Shown here: positions 12,831-26,229 of the stretch, piece by piece | Layout of the letters: each line of letters opens with the position of its first letter | How positions within the stretch are numbered: position 1 is the first letter of the stretch | Source: Colletotrichum lupini | Taxonomy: Eukaryota; Ascomycota; Sordariomycetes; Glomerellales; Glomerellaceae | Length of the DNA: 64,000 nt | Assembly (NCBI RefSeq): GCF_023278565.1 | Contig: NC_064672.1 | Span: forward strand, 3,038,001-3,102,000 | Reading direction: 5' to 3' | Notes under the pieces: model-generated | The model's database searches: none | The model's input: the letters and a program-made list of their open reading frames with translations, nothing else | Told to the model about the DNA's origin: nothing | Position numbers and translations under genes: made by a program

Positions 12831-13060
12831 GCTCTGGCAGAATCGTAATACTGCCCAAAGTGGTCAAATGTGGCCGCCACCCATTTTTGGCGTATGCCAA
12901 CACTTCCGATTGATCTGGCCAATGAGAACTCGCCGTCGAGGCTGGAGGCAGTTGGGCAGGAGTAAAAAATGGAAAATAATCACTTACCGCCTTCTATATA
13001 CGGTATAGTCGAATACATAATCGAATATGATTGACCCCCCGAAAGGGTTTGGTATGGGCA

Positions 13061-13117
13061 GCTAGCAGGGTTGGCACGGGCTAACGCAAGTTTGAAGTGC
13101 TCGAGTTTCTACGGTAC
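13061..13117 (-). repeat. right terminal inverted repeat of the MITE-like element
   Basis: A 57-bp arm, inverse of 12774-12830 with one transition mismatch. It ends in TAC, mirroring the left end. Confidence 0.9.
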
Positions 13118-16100
13118 ACGCACTTGAACAAGTATCACGGTGATCGACCTTCGCCAGTCGGGCGGTCTCTATTGAACAACCCCGTTTTACCCGCTGTAGT
13201 ATGAGCACTAGACATATTCTGCCGTCCAACCACTCAACCAGGTGCTGCGGTAACAGTACTCTCTTGCAACGAGGCAGGGGCCGTCTCACCCGCATATCTC
13301 ACAAGTGGTCGGTCATGTTATGTAATTTCTGATTGAATGAGAGCATGGAGGCTATTGTCTCGCACCAGACGAAAGACTCCGGTCTTTCTCATCGGTGCCT
13401 GTGCCTGTGCCTTTCGAATTCGGATAGATGCAGGCCCGAAAGCTGAACTGTCTCTTGTCTGCTCGGCGGTCACGGCCCATCGTCAAGAGCCTTGAGCCGG
13501 CTCACGTAATACGACTTTCCCCCTTGAACCACGACAAGCCGACAATGACGTCAAGCTTTTTCTCTCCTCTCACCTTGCGGACACCGGTTTCATCTTTCAG
13601 TCTGGACTGATCCGAAGGAGCACGGCATCCCAGGTCCCTGGGAACAATACTTCGCAGGCCCGTGACACACGGCACGGTCAGACGCTTCATGGCCAAGCAT
13701 CATCAGCGGAAACGCTGACAGGAAGAGCAGCGAACCGATCCGTTGTACAGAGTGTCATTGTTCTTGCTGTCTGGGCCACGGCTGCTGGGTTGAGGAGCCT
13801 GAGACAAACTTGTGCCGTGCCTCGTCCCGTGTCCGGCATCGTTGCAAGGAACATCTCTGAAGGATACCCGCACCTTTCCCGCACCTTACGTGAACGCAGG
13901 GCACATTTGGCGAGAACCCGTCCAAAGGCAATTGAGTCGAAAGTTTCCGGGACGGGAGGGACAAGGGGTTGAGGCGAACCAGAGCTTTCCTGGGCAGCCA
14001 CGGCAAACGAGGTTCAAACAACGGGACCGTCCCTCCCTTCTCTACGGAGTATTCCTGTCCAAGCAGCGTGGCAGCTTTCGACGAAGCTTCAATGCCGTGC
14101 CGCGTCAAGGTACCTGGTAGACATGGAAAGAAGAGCCAACTGCCGGGAGATGCGTCAGCATCCTCTTTGCCAGTCACAGATTGACACGACCACAAGTCAT
14201 CGAATCTTGGGGCGGGCTCCCGTTTCATCCTCCTCGGTTGACTTTTAACCAACATCAGGCCGAATCACAAAGCTTGCAAGACCGGTCCAGACTTTTTGCA
14301 ATTATCCGGGGTGAGTTGCAGCCAAAAAACCTTGTTTAACTGCTGAGCGATCTAGGCCACGGCACTAATTTATTGCACTTTGCTGGTCTCGTTACCAATC
14401 GGGGAGATGCCCTCGCCGCATTGCAATTGCCTCATGTTGTTGCCGTTCATGTCAGCAATTGCAAATGGGCAGCCAGATTTGCCAAATCGACACGGGCCGC
14501 CTCAAAGCTTTTTGTTGGGCATTCGTAAGGAGAGGCATTTTTTTCTTCCTCATTTTTCAACATTGACCTCCTCACGTCGCCTAGGCTGGCCCCGTTTCAT
14601 CCGCAATCGGCTGCCTCTTGTCCCTCATTCATCGTCGTTGTCATCGGAGGGGGGAGCGTCGTCCTGACCTGATCAGACAATGGTTCGATCTTGGAGCGAC
14701 GAAATGCTGGGCTTTCCCGTTTCCGATGGAACGGTCACAGTGTTCCCTTTCCCCCGGCTGGGCTTGTTCAAGCACACAAATCTCACTTTGTGAAAGAGAG
14801 ACAGATCGTATCCGCCCGCCGCCGTTCCGCGGCCCGCTTACTGGGAAGCAAGTAGCGGGGGAAATTTCCCGCCTCTGGCCCTCAGATCATCGATTGGGCT
14901 TGTCATTGCCCCTTGTACGAACGGATACTCCATATGATCTGATGATTTTTTCCTCGTCTATGGACGGTCTTGGAAGCTGGAGTCGGAGCCAGCCTACGTT
15001 CAGTGAGTGGGCTGCCTGTGTGGGAACCGGGCGCAATCGAAGGGATGAGGAAGTTTTTCTCTCCTTTCACCAATCTTTTGCCCCCTTTCTTTTCCCGTTT
15101 TTCTGATGCCCGTCATTCATGCTGGCGACGTGTCATAGTGGCATGTGCATATTTTCCGTCCCTTTCCCCACGTCGTTGAAGCCTCTTGGATCAGAAACCT
15201 AGCCCCTCTCGGCCTGACCTGACGGGACCGTGGGAGCTTGTGCTTCACCGGTGAGGATGTGGATCACGTCCCTTTTTTTTTTTGTGAAAATTTCTGAAAG
15301 CGATTTGAAGGGCTCATCAGGCAGATTGCAGCTGGAGCGAGACAATTCCTCCAGTAGGCTTGCGCATCACTTATCCCCATTGCGGGCTTTCGCTGGGCTC
15401 ACGGGCCGCGCTCAACCAAAGGGGCGTCTGTCTATGCAAAAGCCTCTGCCGTTCCCCCCGAGAAAGAGGAGTGGGATGACAGCGAGAGTGAGAGTGAGAC
15501 TTTACTGGAGAGAGAGGCTTTCGTGGATGGCCTGATGCCGTTGTTGCGGGCCGGTTCATGTGCAGTCAACCAGGAAGCACCACGCCGGGACAAAAATCTA
15601 CAGCTAGACCACCTGGCGAGTCTCCAAGGCGTGCCGACGATTGGTGAGCCTTACGAGACGGGGCATTCCAGAGGTGGGTGGTGACCCGGAGCTAGGGCAC
15701 AGGGCTCGCCGTTGTTGTGCCTGTAGCTCAGCTCAGCTTTGGTTGAAGAGATTTTTCTCGCGTGTTAGGTTTTGGAAGTGCGAGACAAGACACGAACCCG
15801 GCCGATGAGAACTCGTAGGCTGAAACATGCTCTTTTTCTTTGGTCTATTGGTGAGCGATCAGGCCAGAGAGTGTAAGTGTATCGGCGACGGAGGTGCAAG
15901 TTCCCTCCCGTTGTGAAGTCTCTTCTGTGAGAACCTGATTTCATAATCCCAATTCTCCCTTCTGTTACGGACTACGGATACAAGTCTGCGTCTTTGCAAG
16001 TGAGAGAGATGTATGGGCGTGTGTTTTGTCCATCCTAGGTTTGTGCGTTGTCGCACACGCCCAGAGCTCTGCGAATTGGATAGCGTTGGCCAGCACCGGG

Positions 16101-19100
16101 GCGCGGGATGTGCCGGTGGGGGTGGCAGCACAAGGCAGGGCATGGCAGAGCAGAGGTATCTTTTGTATCCTTGCGTGCAACACTTGCCTACAAAGTACTT
16201 TTTGCTTTCTCACCAGGCCTCTCAGCCTGAGAGAGGCTGTGGAGCCCACGGGGAAGATCTCCCGGACATGGGTCGTTTTTATTCTTGGAAGTTTTGGGCG
16301 GGGGGGCCCCTTGCTGGGTTTGCTGGCGCCCTACCTTACGCAGTTACCTAAAGTTGAGCCTCAGGGCAGGGCAGGGCAACCTGACTACCTACGGACAGGT
16401 ACATCATACCGGACATTATGCGTGCCTGGGAACGTGCTGCGTAAGGTGTGGTTAGAAGTCTCTTGCCTGCGAGGTGAATGTTGAGACAGAGAGAGAGAGA
16501 GAGAGACTCGTGCTAGCTTCGGTTTTGGATGATTGAAAAATTTTCCCCCAGGGTTCGGCTACCACGATGGAAAATGTTACCTGTGCCTTGCTCTGGATCA
16601 AAGCGAAAACTCTGTCCTGGTTCTTTTTGTGCGACGCCCGGTGCCGAGGACGGGGTGTCGGTGCAACGGTGAAAAATATCTGGATTGTGGGAAATGGGTG
16701 AACCAAGGGGTGGGCAACATGCCATCTTACGCCAGGCGAAGTTACGAGATACCCATGGGTACCGCTGAGTGAGACGTTTTCCTCATGGTTCTCATCTTCT
16801 GTACACAGGGCGCGCAAGTTACAAAAAAAGGGGGGGAGGAAGAAAACTTTTCTCGTCAATTGTGTGCAAGGTACAAAATATGGTATTCGTAAGACGTTCC
16901 AATTCATGTTCACAGCAAAATGTACGGAAAGGAATAAAAGTCTCAGACGCCGGTTTGTGTTACTTGGGGACGTACGACTACACGCCGGCCGCTCTTGTTT
17001 CCCGGTTCGTCGGTAACCCGTACAAGGCTGACTTGACTCTGACGGAGAGACATACATTCACGAACCCGCGGCAACAAGGCGCTCCGGCAGGGCGGGACGT
17101 TTGCTGGGTAATGATCGTGATGATGGCATGACTTGACTTGACTTGGAAAACTCTGTGAAACTGTCGAACTAGGCGGTGGCTTGCTCGAGCTTTACGAGTG
17201 CCCTAAGCAGCTGGTAGCCTCATTGGAATGCAGACTCATACGGGCGGGCACAGGAAGTGGGTGTATGGACCGTCTAGCTGGATCGAGACATAAGAAACCA
17301 AGAGCCTTTTTGCGTGGCGTGCGTGGGGGGCAGCTACGAATACCTCGTAGTGGGAAGAGAAAAGAAATGGAAAGACAACCAACACCCCCCCCAAACCCTG
17401 GCTTAGAGACATTCTTCGATCAGGGGGTGTTGATGACAGAGTGGGAGAAAGATGGAGGATGGCATTTTGCAGCTAGGAAGCGAAAAAAGCAAAGCAAGAT
17501 GTGCGCGAAATGCCATGCACGCACCCAAGGCTAAGAATATGCAAAAGCCAGACGACGCCATACCACGTTAGGAAGGAGTCCATCTGTGATCCAGATTCTT
17601 GTGACCGTGAACAGCACAGCTCGGCTCTTTTGCAATTCACAATGCGAGACTGCAAATACAGGGTCAAGTAAATTAAATGTCCGAACATTGCTCGCTACCA
17701 TTCCTGGGTGGCCTTCGTACCCTTGACTATTGATACCTGATTCGAGGCATGGAAAAGCGGTGGTGGGAAATACGTATTTCGTAGGCAGGCACTCCATAGA
17801 AAGAATTGGAAACCCGAGAAAGAAAAAAATGGAAAGCTAAGGGAGGGGCGGATAGGCGGGATTAGAGACAGGGTTCTCGGAGCTGTCAACGCGGGATGCC
17901 GCGGCGCTGGGCCCAATTGGATGGGATCATGGAGCTCGGAGACAACCTACCTTACGGATACCTTACTGCGGAGTTCTTTTGGTGCTTGCAAATTTTCTTG
18001 CCATGTGAAGCTGTGACTATTTTCTTTCCAATTTTTGGCGGGTTTCATCCACTTTTTTTCCCTTTCCATCGTCTCGGCTTCTCATCCGTATGACTATGAC
18101 TCTTCAATATTGGGGAGATGCTCGTGATCCTCAAGATTTCTCTCACTATTAACTTTTTCTCGCTTAGCTTCATGAAGGAGGTTACGAAAAGGCAAGGAGG
18201 TACGGAGATACCTCACCGGACTTTGGGACCCGGTTCCAACTTTGTTCAAAGTTTCCATGTCTTGTTTTCGGGGACTATTTTCGGTTTCCGGCTAGCATTC
18301 CCCGTTGATATTTCAGGTACCAGAGCTTGGAGGTAAGCTGGCAAGGACCAAGGTACTTTGTATCATTTGGTAGATTCCATTCTTCTCCTGCCTTGGCAGC
18401 TCGGTGACGTCCTGGTTTGAAGTTGACTCATCGTCGCCTTTGTCTCAGGGGTCGCCGATTACCTAACCACTCACCCGCCTATGCTTGCTATTGCTATGCA
18501 ACTCTGTTTTTTGCTCGTCATTCTCCCGTCAAAGTCAAGGATAGGCCGTCCATCTTTCGACTGAGGCTGTGTAACCTTCTTGCTTTTTTTCTTTTTGTGT
18601 AGTGGATTTACGGATACAAGGCAAGGGGGGAAAAGATACCAGGTCTTACTTAGCTTTGCCGGTCTCGCCTAAAAAACTGCCCGCAGAAGTCGTTTATGCT
18701 CTAAAGCAACACACAAAAACAACAGCAATAAGCAATCTACAGCGTTATGCAAAGAGGAGTTTGTTTAACTCGATCAAAGCGAAACATGGCGCAACATGAA
18801 CCCCCCACTGTATTTCAACATTCCCAGTAGAGACAAAAAGGAATAAAACAAAGTTTCGCAATGGAAAAGCAGAAACCTACCAAACCCCCCACACATGCAA
18901 CTAGTGGGGATTCTTTCTTGTGTGAGTAACTGTGTGTAACTGTGAGAGTGCGTTGCATATTGTATCCCTATCAAGTCACCAAAGTTCCGTTTTTGTTTTT
19001 TCTTGTCTAAACCGACAGTCAGGCAGATCGTATTTACGCGGCGCATGTCGTTGTAGAGTCTCCATCGCCGAGACCCAGGTGTTTCACCGACCCGGCCCTT

Positions 19101-22100
19101 ACCGTTGATACTATCGAGTCGGCTCTCAGCGGGCACGCCAGCAAAGTTCCTGCATTGCGTGCGACGATGGGTCAATGTTGCGATACCACGCACCATGGTG
19201 GAGACTTTGTTTGCAATATCTTTCACACGCTTGCGGTGACAAGTTGTGCCCTATGTTCCGGTCTGGACCTTAGGTGCCAAAGCGCATCGAAACAATACTG
19301 GGTACGGAAGAGGTAGCGTATTGCGGAGTACATGTTTCTCTTGTCATCGTTTCCACCAAAGATTGGTCCCCTTGGATGCACTAAATGGCGTTTACCTATT
19401 CACTATTCCTCCGTAGTGCGCATCCTCAGACCCTGTGATGCGTACCTGGATAGGGGTGGGAGCAGAGGTGGTTCCCTACATTCAGGTATGACGGTGGGAA
19501 CGTAGTGCAACTGTTAGGTACACTTGGGTACGAAAGGACCCTCTTGTTCCAGTCATGCCATGATCATCCACAGCATCTTGTCGCTTCTCAGGAGTCACTG
19601 GCCGGGCTCCATACCTGAAGCTTACGAACCAGACGGAGCTGAGGTGGGTGCCGAGTTCCAGTTGTTCCCGTATGTATGTACAGTCACGATGCTGTGCGAC
19701 GCTCTCTATACGCATCTCGTGCTGCGTCACCGGTTCCTGGATTCGCTCTGCGGATCCCCCGTCACAGGATCTGAGGAGAATACCTTCTTCTGTGGAAACT
19801 CGAGAGTCCAGACCTTTCCCGTGAAAAAAAAAGGACGCACTATCGCAGCGACGAGGACAACCAACGCGTGCCACGGTAGCATCGAACATCCCCACCGGGA
19901 CGCCTTGAAACGACGGAGGCAGACTTACCTAAGCCAGACCCGGCGGTCGATGAAGAGTCTGGATGCTTCAGCCTTCACTGAGCTGGAGCACAAACTGGGG
20001 AAAGGTAGTGGCCTCAGGTTTCCAAGGCCATTGGCAAGCATACGCAGTGAGTACATACCATAGTACACCAGAAACAAGCTTGGCATTGCGGATATGCTCA
20101 TGCTTGTGGAGTTGTTTGCTCTGTGAGTCGTGACGCCCAGCGGACGGCCCTTTCTCCCCAAACAATCTCCCCTCAGGAACTTTAGAAACCCGTGAATCTT
20201 CCGGGTTCTCCATAATTCCACTCTTCTTGCCTGACTGGACGGGGACCTGAACCGGACCAGACGGACCTCACGGCCTCGCTGCCGAGCGAGAGAGCTGCGA
20301 GAAGCCAAAGCCTATCCACAAGGTAACTCCGCACCTCCAGTGGAGACCTGGACGATGCGTTGTCTTGAGGTTCTGCTTGGATCGCCGTCACAGGCCGGGG
20401 AGAGCCGGCCAGCACCGGGCTCCACAATGCCAGAGGAAGCCCCCAACCTCCCTCTCTCTTTTCCTTCCCGGACGCCGCCAGCCCGCTCCGGACTCCGTGG
20501 AGTGAACGTAGGGCATGGGGTGTGAGTCCACAGCCCCAAGGCGTCAAGGCCCCATCTTCTTGCACAAAATTGCGCAAGGACAACCCCAGCTCACGTGGCT
20601 TTGATATAAAGACGCCCTTTTGTGCAAGTTGTGCACGAATCCTTATACGTACCTTATGGGTCAGAGATTCACAGCTTCTTTAGTGCTCCCGTCATGGAGG
20701 ATTCATCCTGGGGCCATCCACTAAACAAGAAACTTGTTCGTCAATGGCCTTTCTTGCACTTGCTCTCTGGCAAGTCCACATGGACTGCACACTCACCATC
20801 TTTTAACGTACGCATCCTGAAGCCATCGCTACCAAACGCAGTAGCTCAAGCTTAGCCGAGTCTAGCTCTCCCCAGGATTTTTGGGGGGAGGCCCCTCTCA
20901 GCTCAGCCAGGCCTCAAAAAGAAACCCGGTTTTACCACACGATGGAGTATTCCAGTGTTGAAGAAAAACAAGGCCATGCTGCCCGAATGACCGGTGCAGA
21001 TTTTCACCTTAGCACGGCACCACGGGAAGCCGGCGCCGACGGTTGGACGACGGGTTCTGTTTCTTCAGAGGGATGGATGGAGACCATGGGCAAGCTATGA
21101 CTGATGGCTGAGAAGTTAGATCGGGCGTCGTCCATTTGCTTGTCCCGCATCCCTGGACTCGAAGACCCGGTCTTGTGGTTTTTTCAGACACGTCAAAGAA
21201 TGAAGATACCTTAGCTCTCCCCGTCAGCGGCGGCGCTGCTGCCCAAGCCTTTGGTAGCGTTGGTTGGAAAACTTGATGGGATCGTCACGCCGGGCGTGCC
21301 AGGCCACATGCAAAGGCAGGAAAAAACCTGAGACCCTTGACAGCCAGTCAGCCCTGGATTTTTTTTCTTCAAGTTTTTTTTTTCTTCGAGATTTTCTTTT
21401 CGACATCGTCGATTCTTTCGATTCCGCGATCCGAGGGGGTCCATCCCTTTCGATCTAGCAAGGCGCAGTCCGACGATCTACAACTACACTATCAAGGGTT
21501 GGCAGGGCCTTATTCGGGCCTCGTTCAGCAACCACCCCCCCTCGTTGTCGTCAAACTGACTCGAAGGCCGCAATTAAGCAATATGGAAAGGTCGGCCTCG
21601 ATCGATGGGGATGGATCATGGGGTGGCACCCAGCACGCAAGCGCGCGCAAGACAGGCGCCGCATTGCGAAATGTCCAGGCCCGTCTGTATATTGCCTCCA
21701 TAGACTGTCTCTCTATCATACCCTTTGCTTGAAGGGCTGAAGAAAGGATTTCTGAACCGTCTAGACCGAATTCAATTAGTGTAAGACGGGCCCAAGACTA
21801 TCACGGGATGGTAGATGGCGAATTCAGCTACTCTATCAACCTTATCTCGAAAAAGGACAGCTAGCATCTATGCGGTCCTTTCGAATACCCCAAGAAATCC
21901 TTCAGCGGCCGTTGACTTCTTTGTCTCTGTTGTGTTGGGGAGCTTGGGAGACGATCCGGCGCACCCCGCGGCATTGGCTTGGAGATTGAAGAATCGCCCG
22001 CGCATCGTTTCCGTCCTCGGCGAACGGCGCCGGGCCAGCGCAGAGCGCCAGCGGGACAAGCTGGAAGTCTGTTTTGCGGAGCTCCCGGGGGTGTGCAAAT

Positions 22101-25100
22101 TTTCTTGGGCTTTACGGATACATCCAGCTCTGTTGGCGATGATCGGCGGACCGGCCGGGCATCTCTCGCCCTCTTAGCCTGTAAACTCCGTAGCCGTAAC
22201 CGCCTTGCGGCGCTGTCCGTCTGGGGGAGGAGAGAAGGGGACGGCGGGCGGGGAAAACAGTGGGAATCCCAAACTGCTGCCAAAACGTAGGTTGCAGATC
22301 ACCGAGGCCGAGAAATGACACCACCGAACAGGTTTTTTTTCTTCTTCCTGCGTCGTGATGTGGGTGACAAAAACTGGATATGAGCGGCGCGGGATGGGAC
22401 TGTGGGACGGAGGGGTGGGAAGACATCTGCAATGCAACACCACGGCAATTCCTATCTACTATCGACATATTAATTGCAAAGTGTTATTTGCTCGATTCTT
22501 CGCGCTCTTTTTTCTTCAACGGCCCCCAATGCTACCTACCGCAGCTTCATAGCATTGAGCAGAAGATTTCGGTTGCTTCAACCCAAAGGAGGAGCTTGTG
22601 TCCGGTCTGTGGCCAGGGGGGGAGGGGTGTTGCGGTGCGGGCAGGGCCGTGAAAGTTTATCGTGTCGTGCTCGCGAAAGCAACGCCATCGGTTTTGATGC
22701 CCGCGGCGCGGCATGGACCCTTGGATTTGGACGAGGATGGAACGTTCAAGGTTTTTCTCCCCAATACCCTATAATCGCGATGCGGTGGTAAGTGGCGATG
22801 GGATTCTGGCATTGTGATACTTTTGCTTTGTAAGGGGAGGGTAGCCGAATGTAGTCAGCATTTCCGCTCTCAACCATTGCCCAGCTTTTTGCCCAGAGCC
22901 ACCACTGTTTAGAAGCTCATCGAAAGGGGTCAAAACTCTGTCTCGATGGGGGCGTTGCGTTCATGGTCTGGTTTGACGATGCTTGCACGACAGAGCTATT
23001 TTCAGTACAAGCTTTTTCTCCTCAATAGCAAAAGCCTAGTGTGATGAAGCTGTTAGGTAAAAAATCATAGCATGCAAGGTTAGACTTTCGGGAAGAGTGA
23101 AGATAAAAAGGTTTGAACAGTCCGTTGTTTCTCTCGGACATGCGTGCTTAACACGAGTCCGCGAGTAGCTAAACGAGGTTTCGAGAAACTTTAGTCATCG
23201 CATCTCGTCTCTGTCTAGATTTTTCTCTGCCCTCTTACGAGCATATGGCTCGTTTCAGAAGCACAGCTGAAGCTTGACCGCCCTGACTAACGGACTACGT
23301 ACTCCGTTGTCCGTTGTCCTTCGCAACGGAGCTTGTTGGCCGGAAGGTTCGGGGGAGCACCGCACTGGAGGGTTCCACTCTGTCTCTATGGAGGAGGGGC
23401 ACGGTGCTCCCGGCCGGCGCTGTTTCGGGAGCTGCGGGTGTGCTGGCGGGGCCTCGTAAAGTTATGTGTTGGCGGATCGGGGCCGAGCGGTGCGAAGCCG
23501 AGAAGGATGCGAGGTACGGAAGAGTCTGTGCCAAGCGAATACGATGCATCCGATGGTGCCCTATACTTTGTTGGATTGTAAGAGCCAGAGACGAGAGGTT
23601 ATCCGATCGACGGCACTCGGACGGGTGAGGGCTACCGGAGGCTTCCGGCCGGCTGAGAATGGCCAGACCGATTGCCGGGCCTTGGTGTGCTTGTTCGGGC
23701 CCGTGGTCAGTGAAACGAGGGCATGCGGTGCTCGGGAGGCTTTGATAATGACCTTACATTGACGTCAAACTGTAGGCTTCTTTCCTGGATAGTCAGTTTA
23801 CGTCTGGCTGCAAGATACTGTCGACATCTTATTACTTTGGGTCGAGCTTTTGTGAGCACCGTGTTATCTTTCGTAAGTGGTCAGATTTGATGCATCCTGG
23901 GAGCTGCATGCGGCAGTGACATGTATCAGGTGATAGGTTGCTCGGGGGCCGGTTGTATGATTAGAACGAAGTTGAACTAGACTTTCCAGCAGATCACGGC
24001 CTCTACTCAGGCGCTGTATTATGACAAATCAGTCATCGCCTCGACTTCCTTACCGTGCTTGTAGGTATGGGCTTCGAGGGGCTTTCCAAGTAACTAGGAG
24101 GATATGAAATGCGGGCTAGAGTGTAGTTGTGGTTCAATATACCTTTCAGACAAAGACGTGAGATAAGTTACCCTCAGCAACATCATGAGCAGCTTCCTGC
24201 CCCTTTAGAGCCCCACCACGTTCTACGGTATCACACACGCTCATGTAACAGACTTCAGCTGCCGCAGGTTGTCTGTTGGCTTTACAGGCCTGGATTGTTC
24301 AGTCTCAGCCAAGCTCTCACGTCGCCGAACGGAAGACATCTAGATCATTACTTCCTTCTTTGTACCAAATACCTTCAGCATCTACGAAGCTTCCAAGGGT
24401 CACGTTGTAAAGCATACCATCTCAAGGCAGGGCATCTGACAAGCGGTAGGTACTTCATCGCTGTGAGGAAAACGATGGCCATTCCCTTTTGCTCTCTGCC
24501 ATGCTTCACCGTCAATCTCCGTGCCAGTCACGTCACAAATTAAGCGCGACTCTCTGGCATCTGAGTTTCCCTTTAGAAAACTTCAAAGACAGCCACTTGA
24601 CTGTCTCGAACAACAACAATGGTGCTCTTTTCTTTCGACTGCGGACCTCGGCGTCTCTCAATCAGCCCCCAAGCGCATTCTCACCCAACTTCTTCTCAGC
24701 TTGGTGCATCTCAAGCCATTTCGATGCGGTAGAAGCTTCTTTTGTAAATTTTGAGCCGAAGTTTACCAGCCTTCTGGTATCTACTTGTGTCCTACTTCGG
24801 TTCAATCAGCGAACATATGGGCACCTCTCTAGGCCTTCCAAGAGTGGGGGACCACCAAGGGGCACATTGCGGTGAAGGTCGAATAGCTTCTCCCCTAGGA
24901 TAATCAAAACTCGGCCCTACGGGAGAATGATGGGATCCTACGCTTATATAGTCCCCCGTGCCTCGGCCTCTGCTTCTGTGGCTACTCGCTAATATCGCCT
25001 CCTCTTCGGCCACCTACTGCCGCGGTTGCCACAGAATCAAAAGGTCTCGTTCGGATGCATCATAGACAATGCTTCAAGGTAAGATCACGTTTCTTAAGTA

Positions 25101-26229
25101 CTTGATTTCTTCAACGCCATAGTGCATGGTCAAAGTTACACAGGACCCAGAGAGCTTGTAGACTTCTAACTGCGTGACTAGGCATTCAAACTTCAGTCCT
25201 GGTCATGTTTCTCGATATCGATGTCGCAACTGGATCCACGGGGATTTTGAAACTCAAGTGTTTACAGCGGCAAGAAATGCTATCACGCCAGTATACTGAG
25301 GAGGTTTAGCCATAATCGCCACGAAGTCGAAGGGTGTTTAAGGGGGCAGAGGTATCAGTGTGCCCATGGTAGTACATATGTGAATCTGTTGAAGCCCGAA
25401 TCCCCTCATCGCTGGCCAAATTCAAGCAGAACGCCGTGAAGATGTTCCAAAACTGTACAGAAGCATATCGCAATATCTCAATTTTGGGAGGCTTTTTCTG
25501 TGAAAATGCCAGGAAGTCCCATCGCCGCGTATTATCCAGAGATGGGATGACCTGCGTCAATGATTGCACCAGGTCTTACAAAGCAACTTCGAAATGTGCG
25601 ACGGGGATGCGTACACAATCAAACCGGGCAAGGTAGCCCCCGAAAAGACAAAGGCCATGGATGAAAGTCATGGGCACGGAGCTTAGCTATCACGGCTTGC
25701 AGTATATTGAATCAATGATGCTAATCATCCCACTATACATGATCAACCGATCTTGTGCTGCCTGGTATTGTCAAGGGGAATGTGCCAGTGACAGTGCCAC
25801 TTCTTGGAGCATCAGCAGATCTCGAAGTCGTGGCGATGGACGCTGTCATAGCTCTGGGTGAGTTAGGAGAGCTCTAGACAACATAACTTTAGAAAGAAAA
25901 CCCAGAGGTCTACTTTCAGCCGTGATGTCAAGGAAAGTGAGGCGACGCCGTCTAGTTCAAGACGGATATTTCCATAGGACCGCTTCAAACTCCTTCAGCA
26001 ATGGCTAGACTGAAATTTCGATTCAATCGATGTAACTAAGCTAAGCTATCATGCATTTCCTATCCTTCCTACGCAACAGCTACGCACCCCCGGGAACTCC
26101 CAACATGCCGTATGCTATGCCGTCTCTCATCTCCTCAAACATCCAAGTTTTGTACAGTCCAGTTGATTAGAATCACTATCAGCCAGGCTCAAACCATAGT
26201 GGTCTCAGTTAATCCAAGAATGAGTCTGC
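13118..26229. other. 13-kb intergenic stretch, no gene supported
   Basis: Frames of 100-200 codons exist on both strands (for example 16452-17057 minus, 19524-20063 plus, 21815-22177 plus) but are low-complexity or overlap equally long frames on the other strand, and none shows a domain. A (GA)9 run lies at 16489-16506. A 10-bp inverted repeat with a 39-bp spacer lies at 23353-23362 and 23402-23411. One TACGGAGTA motif is at 14043-14051. Base composition is not obviously AT-biased, so a heavily RIP-mutated transposon graveyard is not evident. Confidence 0.55.
16489..16506. repeat. (GA)9 microsatellite
   Basis: Nine GA units in non-coding DNA. Confidence 0.9.

Larger units (their letters stand above)
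12774..13117. mobile_element. MITE-like element with 57-bp inverted repeats and TA target site
   Basis: The 57-bp stretch at 12774-12830 is repeated in inverse orientation at 13061-13117 with a single G/A mismatch. Both ends read GTA followed by CCGTAGAAACTCGAG, so the repeat proper is bounded on both sides by TA, the target-site duplication of Tc1/mariner/pogo-type transposons. The 230-bp interior has no open frame of note and no transposase. Size, long near-identical arms, TA flanks and lack of coding capacity all fit a non-autonomous miniature inverted-repeat element mobilised in trans. The family name is unknown. The near-perfect arms suggest it is fairly young. Confidence 0.85.
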
